A stretch of 64,000 bases of DNA. Source: Pilatotrama ljubarskyi. Lineage: Eukaryota > Basidiomycota > Agaricomycetes > Polyporales > Polyporaceae. Shown piece after piece: positions 1 to 11,057 of this stretch; within the stretch, counting starts at the first letter, position 1; every line of letters starts with the position of its first letter. The position numbers and the translations under genes were made by a program. The stretch lies in the NCBI GenBank assembly GCA_022385805.1, contig MU277714.1, forward strand, positions 151,869 through 215,868, given 5' to 3'. The notes beneath the pieces were generated by a model. It was given only the letters and a program-made list of their open reading frames with translations. It did not search any database and was not told where the DNA came from.

Positions 1-2232
1 AGGCAGGTCTTCGAGCTTGTTCCAGTCCGAAGAAATTCGCCTCGGTGGCATTGGTGCCTTTCTTTGCGTTTCCTAGGTCGAAGAGCTGGTCCATCGATGC
101 ACCCTCAAGACCGGTGCTGTCTCCGAGACGGAGCGAAGAATCACCCGGCACTGGGTAGACTGCCTTGTCTAGTTCCTCCGGGTGTGTGATATCCTTTGGT
201 ATGTCCGCCGGCGCTATCCCAAGGCCGAGATCTCTGGGCGAATTCGAAGGGGACAGAGGTGGCGACGATGAGCCAGGACGCCGCGCGGTGATTCTATGGT
301 AGAGCGCAGACTGATTCCAATGCGCTGCTTGCAGCACACTGAGGGGAACCAAGGGCTTGCCGGTGGCGGGTGAAACGTCCCTTGATATCGTCATGAGGTC
401 GTCCAGGTGCTATACCTGGCTGTCAGAGGAGTGTATGTCACGTCATGGAATGACCGGCCTACCATATTGGCGTAGTAAACCCCCTCACTGAATAACCTTT
501 CAAACTCGGCTTCCTCCACTTCCGCCGGCTCTCCCGGAGCACCCGTTGCTCGTGCAGCCCGCCGCATCTCGACAACATTGCGTGCCATCTCGTAGCGCTC
601 CTTCTCTCCTCTCACGAAAAGGGCGTCAGATGACAAGATGCCCCGGAGCCAGCGAGCAGTCAGGCCTCCTCTCCGCCATATTACGGGCATGTCCGTCGCG
701 TGCCTAGAGTAGGATGCACCTAGGCGCGATCCGCGCATCTCGGGCGGTGCGGAGCCGGGTCGGTCGTTGGCCCACTGGAGATGAGGGTTCCCGGGCGACC
801 ACAGGCCTCCGAGCGTTTGTCCGGCACCATCTGAACCGGTAGCCAGAGCCTGCTCTTCGTATCGCAGCATGTCCACGCCCCAGCGCGTCAGCCAGCACGC
901 CGCAGCTTCGCCAACTTTGTCAGATACGGCGCCGTAGTAGTAGCAGGGCTCCAACCTCTCCGTCCCAGGCTTCCCAGCTTCATCCTCGTGGTATTCTGAT
1001 TCCGAGTCCGTGTCCAGGCCTGATAAGCCGCCAATGTGCGAGTGCTTTGGCTCGTTCTTTGCGGCTCCTTCACCCACAAGGGCGGGGGCGTGGTCGCGAG
1101 GCAGGCTGCTGCTAGAAGAGTCGAAAGAGGGTTCCTCTTCCCTGATCAGCTCTGCGACCTGCTCGAGTCCGACGGCAGGATCGGTATCATGGTCTTGCCC
1201 GTCTCCGTCGAAGCCTGTCTCGCCAGGAGGCCCTATGCCGCGGCCCACGGCAAAGCTGAGATATCGAACAACGGTATACGGGCCCACAGTTCGCAGTATG
1301 GCGGACAACGCTTGGGAGGCGACTGATGGTATTGATAGAAACGTGGCGGTAGCCAGTAGGGACAAGAGGAAGCGCGGGCTTGCGGAATGGTGTCCCGGCG
1401 GCGAAGTGGGAGCAGAGGATATGTCGAGACTAGCTGGGAGAGCACCTCCGGACTGTTGAGGGGTATAACTAAGACCATCGGACGAGAACGGGGGAGTCAA
1501 CGGGCAGGTCGGAGTGGGTATCAGAGAAGGGGATATCCAGAGAGGCGGGCCACCGCCGTACAGTCTTGCAATACATACTCTGCTCGGAGGAATAGCATGT
1601 CAGCGCAGTTCTGCCGCCATAGCAAGGATGGCGACTTCTCACGCACTCAAATGCTGCAAAGCAACGAGTCAACATGCTGTCAGGCTGCTAGAGACTCATC
1701 CTGGCACAAACATCGCCGAAATTGGCACGCAGTGCCATTCAGGTGCCATTGCAACGATCTGCCATGAGACTCACCTGCTCTTGTTATATTGAGATCATCG
1801 AATGCTATGTCAATATAATCCGCGTCTTCGCGGTGACTGGGTTGCCTAGACTTCGACTCGCTGAAGCCTGACGTAAATAGCGATTGGAAGTAGCCCTGAC
1901 CAGCGGCAAAAATCAGACATGGCTTCACAAGCAATGGTTACTATACACTAGAGACTCACAGCTTGTATGAGAATCACGCGATGCAGCCTGTAGACTGCAT
2001 GCCAAGAGCCAGATATTCGGAGCGCGATATCCGCAGTCTTGCGCTGCAGAAACGAAGCGTAAAGATGGGACTGGATGTCATTAGGAGACGGGCGAGTAGG
2101 ACTCGCTGGCGTCGGAGTCATCCCATGTGAGCGGAGCGAAGACAAGGAGGGCTGGGAGAACAGCGAGTCGGGGAGATGGGAGAAACGCGAGTAGGAGCCA
2201 GGGAAGGAGCTCGGGGCTGATATATCGGACAT
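1..2232 (-). CDS. BTB/POZ domain protein (fungal, WHI2/germ-cell-less-like), 3' end outside window
   Basis: Probably an adaptor or scaffold, since BTB domains mediate dimerisation and Cullin-3 or other protein contacts; substrate unknown. I read five exons: 1960-2232, 1775-1895, a 7-nt exon 1647-1653, 463-1579, and 1-409, which is open to the window edge. Frames agree across all four introns. The first exons give the BTB fold start (ADIALRISG, then HRVILIQA), followed by GYFQSLF and a DLNITRAAFEVCIARLYGGG stretch in which the middle residues come from the tiny exon. The middle is Ser/acid-rich. The second half carries GGLTARWLRGILSSDALFVRG and a segment ending FERLFSEGVYYANM that continues HLDDLMTISRDVSP after the last intron. 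These motifs match a fungal BTB family I recall but cannot name precisely. Start chosen at the first in-frame ATG (2232). Head-to-head with the Trs31 gene, 324 bp apart. Confidence 0.85.
1647..1653 (-). other. 7-nt micro-exon of the BTB gene
   Basis: Reads CATTTGA on the minus strand, preceded by an AG acceptor (ttgctttgcag) and followed by a GT donor (gtgcgtgag). It completes the Ala codon begun in the exon at 1775-1895 and supplies Phe and the first two bases of Glu, giving ...ITRA-AFE-VCIARLYGGG. Exon lengths 273+121+7+1117 sum to 1518, a multiple of three, and keep the frame open. Without it the upstream and downstream BTB halves are out of frame. Confidence 0.75.
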
Positions 2233-2556
2233 TATCAATTATGAGAGGCTTGGCGGCCCTTCGGATAATGTAGCGTGGATCAGGCGTGATACTGAGCACA
2301 ACGACGCTCTCGAGAGGATGTGCCGGGCCCACGAGGCTGAGACATGCGCCGTCGCTGTTCAAGATGGCGAGCAGGCGTGCGGGCTCGACGATCGCACCGT
2401 GTATTGCCATTCTAAGAAATTACCGTTTCCCCGGACCGCAATCGGCGCCACTGAGGAATACCACTTCTCGCCGACCTCCACGACTCCCATCGTGTTGCTC
2501 GTCGCTGTCGCTTAACGGCATACTTCCGGTCACGCCTAGGGTCTAAGAAAACAGCT
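2233..2556. promoter_or_regulatory. Head-to-head intergenic region between BTB gene and Trs31 gene
   Basis: The 324 bp between two divergent start codons must carry both core promoters. I see no clear TATA box or other named element. A minus-strand open frame of about 110 codons overlaps it but looks like chance. Confidence 0.5.
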
Positions 2557-3454
2557 ATGAGCTACGCTCAGCCCCATCCTCGCTTCTCTGTGCTCTCCAA
2601 CTCCTCTCTGTCGTCAGGCGAACACTTGTCTCCTGCATCGTCATCACGCTTCTCACTGCCCTCAGCACCTTCGATTACCACCGCGACCACCCCAAAGCCA
2701 GGGGTTCGGCCCAATATCTATGACCGACCGTTGAACAAGACGCGGAACGCCGAAGTGTCATCTGCGGCGTTCGCATTTCTCTTCTCGGAGGTCGTGCAGT
2801 ATACCCAGAAACGCGTCAGTGGCATTAATGATCTCGAGCGCAGGTTCGCTTTCTACTTACGTGCCTACTAGGCCAAACAGGCTGAAGTTATCTTTACAGG
2901 TTGAATACTCTTGGTTACCGCATCGGCACGCGTGTCCTTGAACTCATGGCATGGCGTAACGAATCTGCTGCGAAGGCCCCGAAACGCGAGACCCGTTTCC
3001 TGCCTGCACTGATGTACATCCATACCCACGTATGGCGCGCCGTGTTTGGGAAGCCGGCCGACGCGATTGAAAAGAGTGTTGAGAACGCCGACGAATGTAC
3101 GCGGTCATGATCTTCTTTATTGGCCCCCAGCTCAATCTGGTACCCGTCGTATCGCAGTTATGATCATTGACAACGATCCACCGATCACGCGAAATATCTC
3201 AGTGCCGCGAGACATGAGCTCTCTGAGTTGCTCCTCCTTCACCGCTGGCATCGTAGAAGCGGTACTGGATGGGCTTGGATTCGTGAGTTTCGTGCGCTAT
3301 TGCTCCCTGCACAGTCATGCTAACTAGACGTCCGCTCCAGTCCGCGCGCGTAACTGCGCATAATACGCCCATCGACCAATATCCCAATCGAACTACGATC
3401 CTCATCAAGCTCGAGAAATCCGTTCTCGAACGCGAGGAGGCGCTGAAGACGTAA
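2557..3454 (+). CDS. TRS31: TRAPP complex subunit Trs31 (TRAPPC5, BET3 family)
   Basis: Core subunit of the TRAPP complexes, the Golgi-associated exchange factor for the Ypt1/Rab1 GTPase in ER-Golgi and intra-Golgi traffic and autophagy. Four exons (2557-2843, 2900-3096, 3158-3282, 3341-3454; 723 nt, 240 aa) join in frame with GT-AG introns; the third intron has a clear gctaact branch site. A Ser/Thr/Pro-rich head of about 50 residues precedes the conserved core: RPLNKTRNAEVS, FLFSEVVQYTQKRVSGI, LERRLNTLGYRIGTRVLEL, then ENADEFMIIDNDP, ISVPRDMSSLSCSSFTAGI and VEAVLDGLGF, ending in LEKSVLEREEALKT. Length is slightly above the animal protein because of the head. The assignment is firm; the exon 2-3 junction gives Phe where homologues usually have Tyr. 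Confidence 0.95.
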
Positions 3455-4892
3455 AGGATCCTTGACGCACTCGCAGCCGCGAAGGAGCCGCGGCGCTGCG
3501 ATTGTCCCAATCCAGGGCCTGCAGTGGCGCTGCAACCCCACAGGTGCCGATGTCGCAGAATCCAAGTCGTTCGAAGGGCCCACTACATCAGCGATGCGGA
3601 GAGCGGCAAATGCTCAGTCGCCTTCCATTGCCGCTTCTTTGATCACACCTACGAAGACATCCTACGGTCCCCTTGCTCACGACAGAGCTCGCCACGCAGA
3701 ACTTGTGCTGCACTCCGGGAAGTCTATCGTCCTGTCGGTTGGTATGGTCCTGTGGTTTGGTACGGAAACGCGATGGATTGCTTGGAGTCGTCTGACTGGA
3801 GTAGCGCGTACTTACAACGACTTCACTTAGTACTCATTCTCATAGAAGGAGCTACGACACCTGCAGCATCACCGGTGGTTGATCCTTCATCAACCGTTGG
3901 CTCGGGTTGCAATTTCCCCTCGATGACTGACCGTCCGCAAGCTAAGTACAGTATTCTAAGGTGCACGGACGGGATGGTGGTCCGCCCGAACGCGCATACA
4001 TATGGTGCACGGGCGCTCCGTCGCTTTGATCCGTCAACGGGCGCCTATCTGGTTCCGTAGCTGAGCTTATCTGCCTCCGGAACTGGGACTTTCCGTCCGA
4101 ACGTACCACTATAGGTCACATCTAGGATAACGATCCAACCTTCTTTCCTACCCCCATCCCATCCTCGGGCTAGCTCTCCGGTACACAATTGAGAATTCGA
4201 CACGCAACTAGGACTCATTTGCGTATATCGCTTCTCTGAGACCTGTGAGTGTGGAGTCCCTACTAATCCGGCGCTGGACCGCCATTCCATCACGCCTAGA
4301 ACGAAATCGAGCGCTGCAGGTGTTGCTGCTTCGCACAATACAGTACCGCCCTTAGATGCTGTCATTCAGAGCCGTCTGGATATCCGACGGACCTACCGCG
4401 GTCCAGGTGGGCTCCGAGCTGCGCATGCCGTCGGCGCCTGCAGTCCAGGATGGCCCAGACCCGCCAGAGGACGAATGAGCAGGTTTGCTGTGGCAGCAAT
4501 ACGTGCAGTGCTGCTTTCCTCATGTGGCTTGCAGGAGTACCAGACCAGGTCCCGGGTCTTCGCTGCCCCTTCACCTGTAAGACCTCTTGGACAGCCAGAC
4601 CCTAATAGGGCCGTGTAGCCGCCAAGGGGCTTAGACGCTGCGTTCTAGCTGCCGGGGGACCACTGGAGTACACGATTCCCTATTCCAGCGGTTGCTCGAG
4701 AGCAGCCCATGAACCGTGGAACCCCGCCTCTGCAAACGCTGACAGATTCGTTCCAGGCCGTCCTTCCTAGGGATATATCTATTTGTCAGCCCGGGGGACC
4801 ACCACATTATTCTTCCCCGCATTCAACCTCCTCAGTCAAACCTGTGACCCGCAGAATAGGTCGCCCGCGAATACTGTCGAGCAATCCAAACA
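3455..4892. other. 1.4-kb stretch without a recognisable gene
   Basis: Lies between the Trs31 stop and the dihydroorotate dehydrogenase start. Open frames of 100-180 codons occur on both strands (for example 3524-4060 + and 4045-4365 -) but show no known motif, no repeat structure and no splice-linked continuation. It is longer than most gaps here, so a diverged gene, a degraded element or a non-coding RNA cannot be excluded. Confidence 0.4.
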
Positions 4893-6247
4893 ATGGTCAG
4901 GGTACATACGCTCCACATCGAACCACCGGTAGTCAACGCATCGTGCGCGTGGGCGTCGGATTACGAGCAACTGCGAGAGCTATACGATTCTGCCTATACA
5001 GGAGCAGTGATCACCCGCACGGCAACGTTCAACGGCTTCAGCGAAGATGCCAACAACACTGTACGCATCCTCTGCTTCCCGGCACCGTTGCATAGCGTTG
5101 ACGCCGTCGCCAGTTTGCATTCGCCAAGGACTCGATCACGTCTGTCAATTCCTACGGCTACTCGCCACATCCGCTGTCGAAGTACCTCGACTGGGTCTAC
5201 ACACTCCTGACCACGCCGTGCCTCGACGGCAGCCCGCCGACAAAGCCTATCATCATCAGCATCACCGCATCGACGCCGACCGTCCTCGCCGAAATGGTGG
5301 AGAACATCCAGAGTCTTCGCAAAAAACTCCGAGCAACGTACTCGGCAGCTACGTCGTTTGGGCAATACGTGCCGTCCAGTCCTAGCGGTTCCAACCGGCA
5401 CTCGACGAGCGCGCCGTCATCTTCCTACACTACAGCGACGTTCGTCTCATCCATCGATCCCGCGACGCTCGTCGGCATTGAGCTCAACACCTCCTGTCCA
5501 AACATCAAGGACGCTCCGCCACCCTCGTACACCTTCACACTTCTACTCCCCTTGCTCGACGTCCTCTCTTCAGCGTTTTACTCGGATCCGTCTCTCACCA
5601 TCGGTCTGAAGCTTCCGCCGTACCTCTACTCGACGCGTTTCGCAGAGGTCGTCCGCTTCGTCCACACCTACACCCGCGAGATCCGTCCTGCCGTATTCAT
5701 GAACGGCAACTCCCACCAGCTGGCAGACCAGGACGGCCAAGCACTGCGTTCCCTGAACCCCTTCGCATATCTCGCTTGTACGAACACCCTGGGCTCGTGC
5801 CTTCTCTTCTCGGAGCAAATGCTCCAAGACCCCGTGATCTCCCAAGAACCCTCCGCCAACAGCATGGAGACGGACGGCGCCGACGCGCGCAGCCCACCTG
5901 CATCTCCCTCCCCTCGCTCACCCAGCTCCGCATCAAGCACGCCCCCGCCACAACCCCCCTCTCCCTCATTCTCACCGTCGATGTTCGCTCTGCCCACCGC
6001 GCTCGGGGGGATGGGCGGCGAGTCGATCCATCCGATCTCCCTCGGGAACGTCTACACCTTCGCGCGCATGCTCGCCGCGCATCCGGATCCTGCGATGCGC
6101 CGCGTCCGCGTCTTCGGCATCGGGGGTGTGACGTCTGCAGCGGCGGCGGGACGGATGCGAGCGGCGGGCGCGTCGGTGGTCGGGTGTGCGACGCTGCTTG
6201 GCAGAGAAGGAGTGAGGGCATTCGAGATCATCGCTGGGCACTCATGA
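4893..6247 (+). CDS. Dihydroorotate dehydrogenase, class 1A-like (fumarate-type, cytosolic)
   Basis: Class 1A enzymes oxidise dihydroorotate to orotate in pyrimidine synthesis using FMN and fumarate. Two exons (4893-5060 and 5114-6247; 433 aa) join in frame. Visible family marks: GIELNTSCPNI, with the cysteine in the class 1A catalytic-base position; the GLKLPPY strand; a FMNGNS segment; a PTALGGMGGESIHPISLGNVY helix region; and the C-terminal FMN-phosphate-binding stretch FGIGGVTSAAAAGRMRAAG followed by CATLLGREG. No membrane segment or N-terminal mitochondrial helix is seen, unlike class 2 DHODH. It is about 110 residues longer than typical class 1A enzymes. Most of the excess is a Ser/Pro-rich insertion (roughly residues 245-310) just before the ALPTALGG block, plus a smaller insertion before ELNTSCPN. 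It could be a related FMN oxidoreductase rather than the main pyrimidine enzyme. Confidence 0.85.
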
Positions 6248-6745
6248 CCTAGGTCCAACTAGCGACGAGCGCCGTACTGATACTGGGTCTCACCCTCTCA
6301 GTATCTCTGATCGCTCTCTCGTCATGTCTCGCGATGTGGTCGTCTCGGAAGGTTGAATTTGTATGTGATTCGCTATGCACTGGTATACACGGGAGAAGAG
6401 AAATGTCTGATAGATACAACTGAGAAAATACCAGCTAGCTACTACAAGGAGAGCAGAGAGATATCCAGCAATTTTGTACACAGAAACCGGAGGACTACAG
6501 GAGAGCATATCAAGCCAGAGAGGGACACGCCATAGGAGAGGAGAAGATGGAAGTCGTGGAGCGAGAATGGAGATGAAACCAGGGGAATAGAGGAAGAATA
6601 AGTTTGAGTATCGTCCTGTCCATGGGGTATCACCAAAACCAGCGATACGTCCTATCTCGCAGGACCGCTACAAGTTTTCGTTCGCAGACACCTAGCCTGT
6701 CGTGCGCCAAGTCCGGAGTCGCATCATCTACCCCGGGCCGCACCT
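6248..6745. other. Convergent intergenic region, AT-richer
   Basis: Lies between the stop codons of the DHODH gene and HMG-box factor A. It is more AT-rich than flanking exons and probably holds both 3' untranslated regions. No gene seen. Confidence 0.5.
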
Positions 6746-8458
6746 TCAGTAGCCCATCCAGCCCGAAGCCGGCTGAGCCTCGCCCTGCATCGGAAGCCCA
6801 AGGGAGGAGCTCTGGCCGTATGGCCAGATTTCGAGTCCAGTCGCGTCTCCCGTCTGCCCCGCCTGCGTGACGCAAGCCGACGAATGAGGGTAGCCATACC
6901 CCTGGCACTCGGAGTACGCGTGCAGCTCGCCAGAGCCGAACTGGTTCGCGACAAACGGGGTGGGGGCGTACTGGTTAAACGTCCAGTGATGGAGGGAAGG
7001 AGCACCCGAACCGGTGCTTAGGTCGGACTCCGGCAAGTACCCAGAGGAGTAGACGGGGCTGGCCTCGGGCATGGCGGAGAAGTATGACGTCCCTGCGAGT
7101 CCAGCCGCAGCCGCGGAGGGGAGCTGGTGCTGGAAGGGCGCAGCGTTCGAGTAGGTGTAATCTTCGGCAGGCATCGCGATGGATGCGCTGCGCGGGGTGT
7201 AAAGATGACTGAGCCCAAGCTCGCCCTGCGGCTGGGCCTGCACGACGTCGTATCCAACGGCTCCGGTCGAGGAGGCGTAGACTGGGGTGTAACTGGCGGA
7301 GAGCTGGTCGGCGACCTGAGGGAGAGGGACTGGTGCCATAGCGGGTGCATGTGTCTGCTCGGTAGTCAGTGAAGCTGCTCAAATAATATACGAATGCGTC
7401 GAACTCACCTGCGACTCAAGAGGGGATATCTGCATCGGCGATATGGGCGACAGTATGTCCAGGCGAGCCATGTCAGGGATCTGGAGAGGACTCCCGAATG
7501 CAGGCGTCCGAGTGGCAGAAGGCGGGAGCAGCGGGCTTCGGAACGCCGGGGAGTCGGGATACGCAAGAGACGACGGGGAGGAAGAGAGGGGCGAGGACGA
7601 CGACGAGGTAGGGCTATCCGCCGGGGACGGCCAGGCGCGCGAGTCAAAGACACCCGTCGAGTAGTCAGCGGGCGACTCCTCGTCCTCGGCACCCTCAAGC
7701 TTCACCGCGAGGTCAAACTTGTCGACCTCTGCCTTGAGATCCTCGCCGCCCTTGCCCTCAAGGAGCAGCTTCGCCACCGTCTCGCAACGCTTCCTGTCGG
7801 TGAGGCCGTTGCGCTTCACCTTGCGCTTCTTCGGCTTCTCCGTGCGCTGCTGGGGCGAGAAGCGGTAATCCGGATACTTGAGCGCGTGCAGCCGCTTCTC
7901 CTCAGCGGCGAGCGCGTTGAAGTGGTCCTTCTGCGCCTGGTCGAGGTCTGCCCACATCTTGCCCAGGATCTTCGAGATAATACGATGGTCGTGCTCGACG
8001 CGGCTCTGCTTCAGCTCCGCGCATCGCGCGCTCCGGAAGATCATGAACGCGTTGCGGGGACGCGGGATGTGGCCTGGTGACTTTGCGGCGCGTCGCGAGG
8101 TCGTCTGCTTCTTAGGGCGCGAGGTAGCGGACCGGCGGGTGGGAGACGAGACGAGGGAGGAGCAGGAAGATGTGAAAGGCGAGTGTACAGAGCAGGGGGG
8201 CGAGGGGAGAGGCGAAGGAGGCGACGAGGACCGCGAGATAGGGTCAGATGAGATGTGCCACTCGTGTGGCCCGGCCGCGCGGGAAGACGAAGGCTCGCCG
8301 AGCGCACCCACGAGGGAGTTATCATTCCACCCTTTGATGCCGTAGTCAAAGGATGCACCTGCGGTCGAGTCGCGGTCAGTATGACGTCTGCTGCATGAAG
8401 TGAAGGGGCCCTTACCAGGAGTGTGGCGCTCAGCGGAAAGGGAGGGTGAGTATGCCAT
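6746..8458 (-). CDS. HMG-box transcription factor A (MATA_HMG/SOX-type box)
   Basis: Sequence-specific minor-groove DNA-binding protein, presumably nuclear; such factors regulate mating and fruiting in basidiomycetes, but the target here is unknown. Three exons (8416-8458, 7409-8358, 6746-7354) give 533 aa; the frame stays open through all junctions. A Ser/Pro-rich head of about 110 residues ends in a basic run, then the HMG box (about residues 112-180): HIPRPRNAFMIFRSARCAEL, DHRIISKILGKMWADL, EEKRLHALKYPDYRFSP. A Lys-rich tract (EKPKKRKVKRN) follows, then a segment RKRCETVAKLLLEGKGGEDL that is also found in HMG factor B near the right end. The tail is rich in Ser, Pro, Tyr and Gly (SYTPVYASS, YAPTPFVANQF), typical of an activation region. 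Confidence 0.9.
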
Positions 8459-11057
8459 GAGGAATGCAAAGGGACTATGGGGGATCGAACGGGGCGGGGT
8501 GGCGAAGGGTGTTGAAAGAAAGGACGTCCATGGGCCCTTGCTTTAAATGTCGGGAGGGCGGGGCGAGCATGTCGGAAACCTCGTACGGGCGTACAGGGCG
8601 TGAGTGGACGAGAATTCCGAGAACGGCAACTCAAGTGTCGACTCTTCACAACCTCGCTCACAACCACACTTTAAGATCACCTCGTGGCTAGCAGACTGGG
8701 CGCCAGTGTCCTGAAAAGGGTCTCCCGTCACCTTAGGTAAGCGAAAGCTCTTGCGTCCCCCTGCATAAGATCACCTACCGGCACGGGCGTCTATTTGATC
8801 ACACCCCGAAGACACGCTCCTCCCCTGGCGCGTCCTCTTTGGGTTGCCAATAACATCGGCTAGCTGATTGTCCGGACCTCTGCAGGTCGTGTGGTTGCTG
8901 TCGTAGGGTCGGAGGACCTAGGCACGGCGCTCATAGCATGCATACTGACCATGCAGCCGCTATACCAGGTCTACGCTGGCGTATGAACGGGGTCGATGGG
9001 GTGATATCGAATGAGCGCGGACTGAATCTCCACCGACGGACTGCTGTGACTAGATCAGCTTCGTATGACGAGGCGATTTCAGATACAACTCGCCGCACGA
9101 ACAACTCGATCAGTCTGCTCGAGAGGGGCGGAGCGGGCTGCACAGTCGCCTGCCTGTCGATAGGCTCCCCGGGTACGGGACCGTCTTGCACACCACGCCA
9201 CCCGGCACTGGGCGGCATCGGGATCTACGGTTCCGCAGGGGAGAAGCAGAGTATCGCCCCGCCAGCGGAGGCTTTACGACGCAGCCCTATCGCTGGCATG
9301 ATCAGCCTTAGCGTCCGCGATGCTGCCGCCTTGCAATACCACAGATATCTAGACCGCACGCGATTTCCCGCATACACTGATACGTGCGTTCCATAGCGCG
9401 GACTTCCACCCTTCACGTTTCGAAGCCTCGTGTACGGCGCAGTGCAGCCGGGTGGCACACCTCGGGAAGTACCCCGGAGGCGAAGGGCCGACCTCCGATC
9501 GCCCAGGATCCTGCGAGCAGCTAATCAGCAACAACCCTCCGCCTTGTATTCAAGTTACCGGCTCACCTCGTGCGCGCAGGCCGCACGCGAATCGGGTCAT
9601 CGACGTGTTGTTATAGCTCGTCCTGCCTGATTCAGATGTGAAGGGTGACTCCCCGGAAACGATAGGCTAGGCCGCGTACAGCCCCAGCGTAGCCTGGAGA
9701 ATAGGTACTTGGGATGCTTCGCGGATGCAGTCTTGCATGACGACTGGTTGTTCTTTGTCGGGGTTCTCTCTGTAATGCCGTACTTGCTTAGTACCGCATT
9801 CCAGGCCCGTCCCAGCAGCGTTTGAGTGACTCTGAGTTGGTTGGCACTTTATTAGTGTCGTACGATGACCACTAATTGTTCTCGGTGACCGCAAAGGTAC
9901 GTCTCGGCTCCCCGGCAGTGAGCCGGAGTTTTCGGGAGGCGGGGTCTATGAGCACTGGTCGGGCTGGCAGACTCGACCGCGCAACTTCGTTACGTTCTGT
10001 TGTACTTGTCATAATCTGCGACATTGGAACGACCTTCCGCTACTTTTTGGGCCGGCCAAGATCAGCAGGAATGATCTGGCACCGTGATGACGGGGATGGG
10101 TTCATCCTACATAGTCGTGACTCGTGTTGTCCGGCTTACCGAGCCCGCCTACTCACCCTTCTTCCAGGCTTCACAACTTCTGCCAGAACTCGGACTCAAA
10201 CGGTGTCTTCGCTGAATGACAGTTCCAAGCTGCCGCCTTCTGACAAGGGCAGGTCCCAGCCAGGCAGGATAGGAAGCCGTGGAGACTTGGCAGACATAAC
10301 GTTACTCATCTACCAGCTGGTCGATCAGTACTACGAGTCAACAATGACATGCAGAAAGTAGAGTTGCATGCTCACCTAGCAATTTTGATCCCTCAATGAG
10401 GACTCGCACGCTCACTCAAGTTGCGAGGCGCCAGTGACAACACAGTCAAATCCTGCCCCCCTCGAGAGCGCAAGGTTCATGCATAGCGGCACGGGCATCT
10501 CGTAGGCCAATGCAAGGCCACCCAATTTCTCACAAAACTCATGCGACCATATGCGAAGTTGTGGGTGTTCTGCGGCCGAGTCACCGAGTGTGAGTGGTAG
10601 AGATGAGTGGACGTGTAGGTCCACAGAGTGTTCGGGGTCAGCTCTCGCTGGAGGATGACGTTGGGCGGATCGAGGGACGTTCCTGAGGACCCGAGAGACC
10701 GGGGGATGGAGGGTGGTCTATTCTGGGAGAACTCCACATTTATGCAGGGTGCTAATTGAAGGAGACCCGTTCGACATCGACCGTCCTCGTCTTCAACTCC
10801 TGCTCTCGACGCATCTGCTCTCTGCCTCTCGCCATACGCCACCACACGGACAACACCACGCTCCAGGTGCTGCACGAGAACATCGCAACTTCGCAGCAGG
10901 CAGACGCCTGTACCGCATAGGCCTCCAGTCCAACCTCGAGGAGTGCAAGTACAGCCCTGCGCCCTCTGACATCAACACCCTCCCCCGCCTCCTCTCGCCC
11001 GACCAAACCCGACCCCTCTTCTCGTCCGCCAAGGTCTTCGACGAGACATATCGTGCC
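8459..11057. other. 2.6-kb gene-poor gap
   Basis: Largest gap in the window. Both flanking genes read away from it, so it includes the promoters of HMG factor A and the kinase. Open frames up to about 160 codons (8938-9396 + and 9876-10361 +) have no recognisable motif or conserved splice structure. No terminal repeats, tandem arrays or tRNA-like folds were noticed. The kinase reading frame stays open upstream to about 10713 but without homology, so I treat that as 5' leader. Confidence 0.45.

Noticed and set aside
2081..2410. Minus-strand open frame of 109 codons upstream of the BTB gene, superficially like a small LSM-type protein
   Set aside because: It lacks the Sm1/Sm2 motifs, overlaps the BTB first exon in another phase and has no splice support.
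10713..11057. In-frame N-terminal extension of the CaMK
   Set aside because: It has no similarity to kinase N-termini; the ATG at 11058 leads directly into the conserved region.
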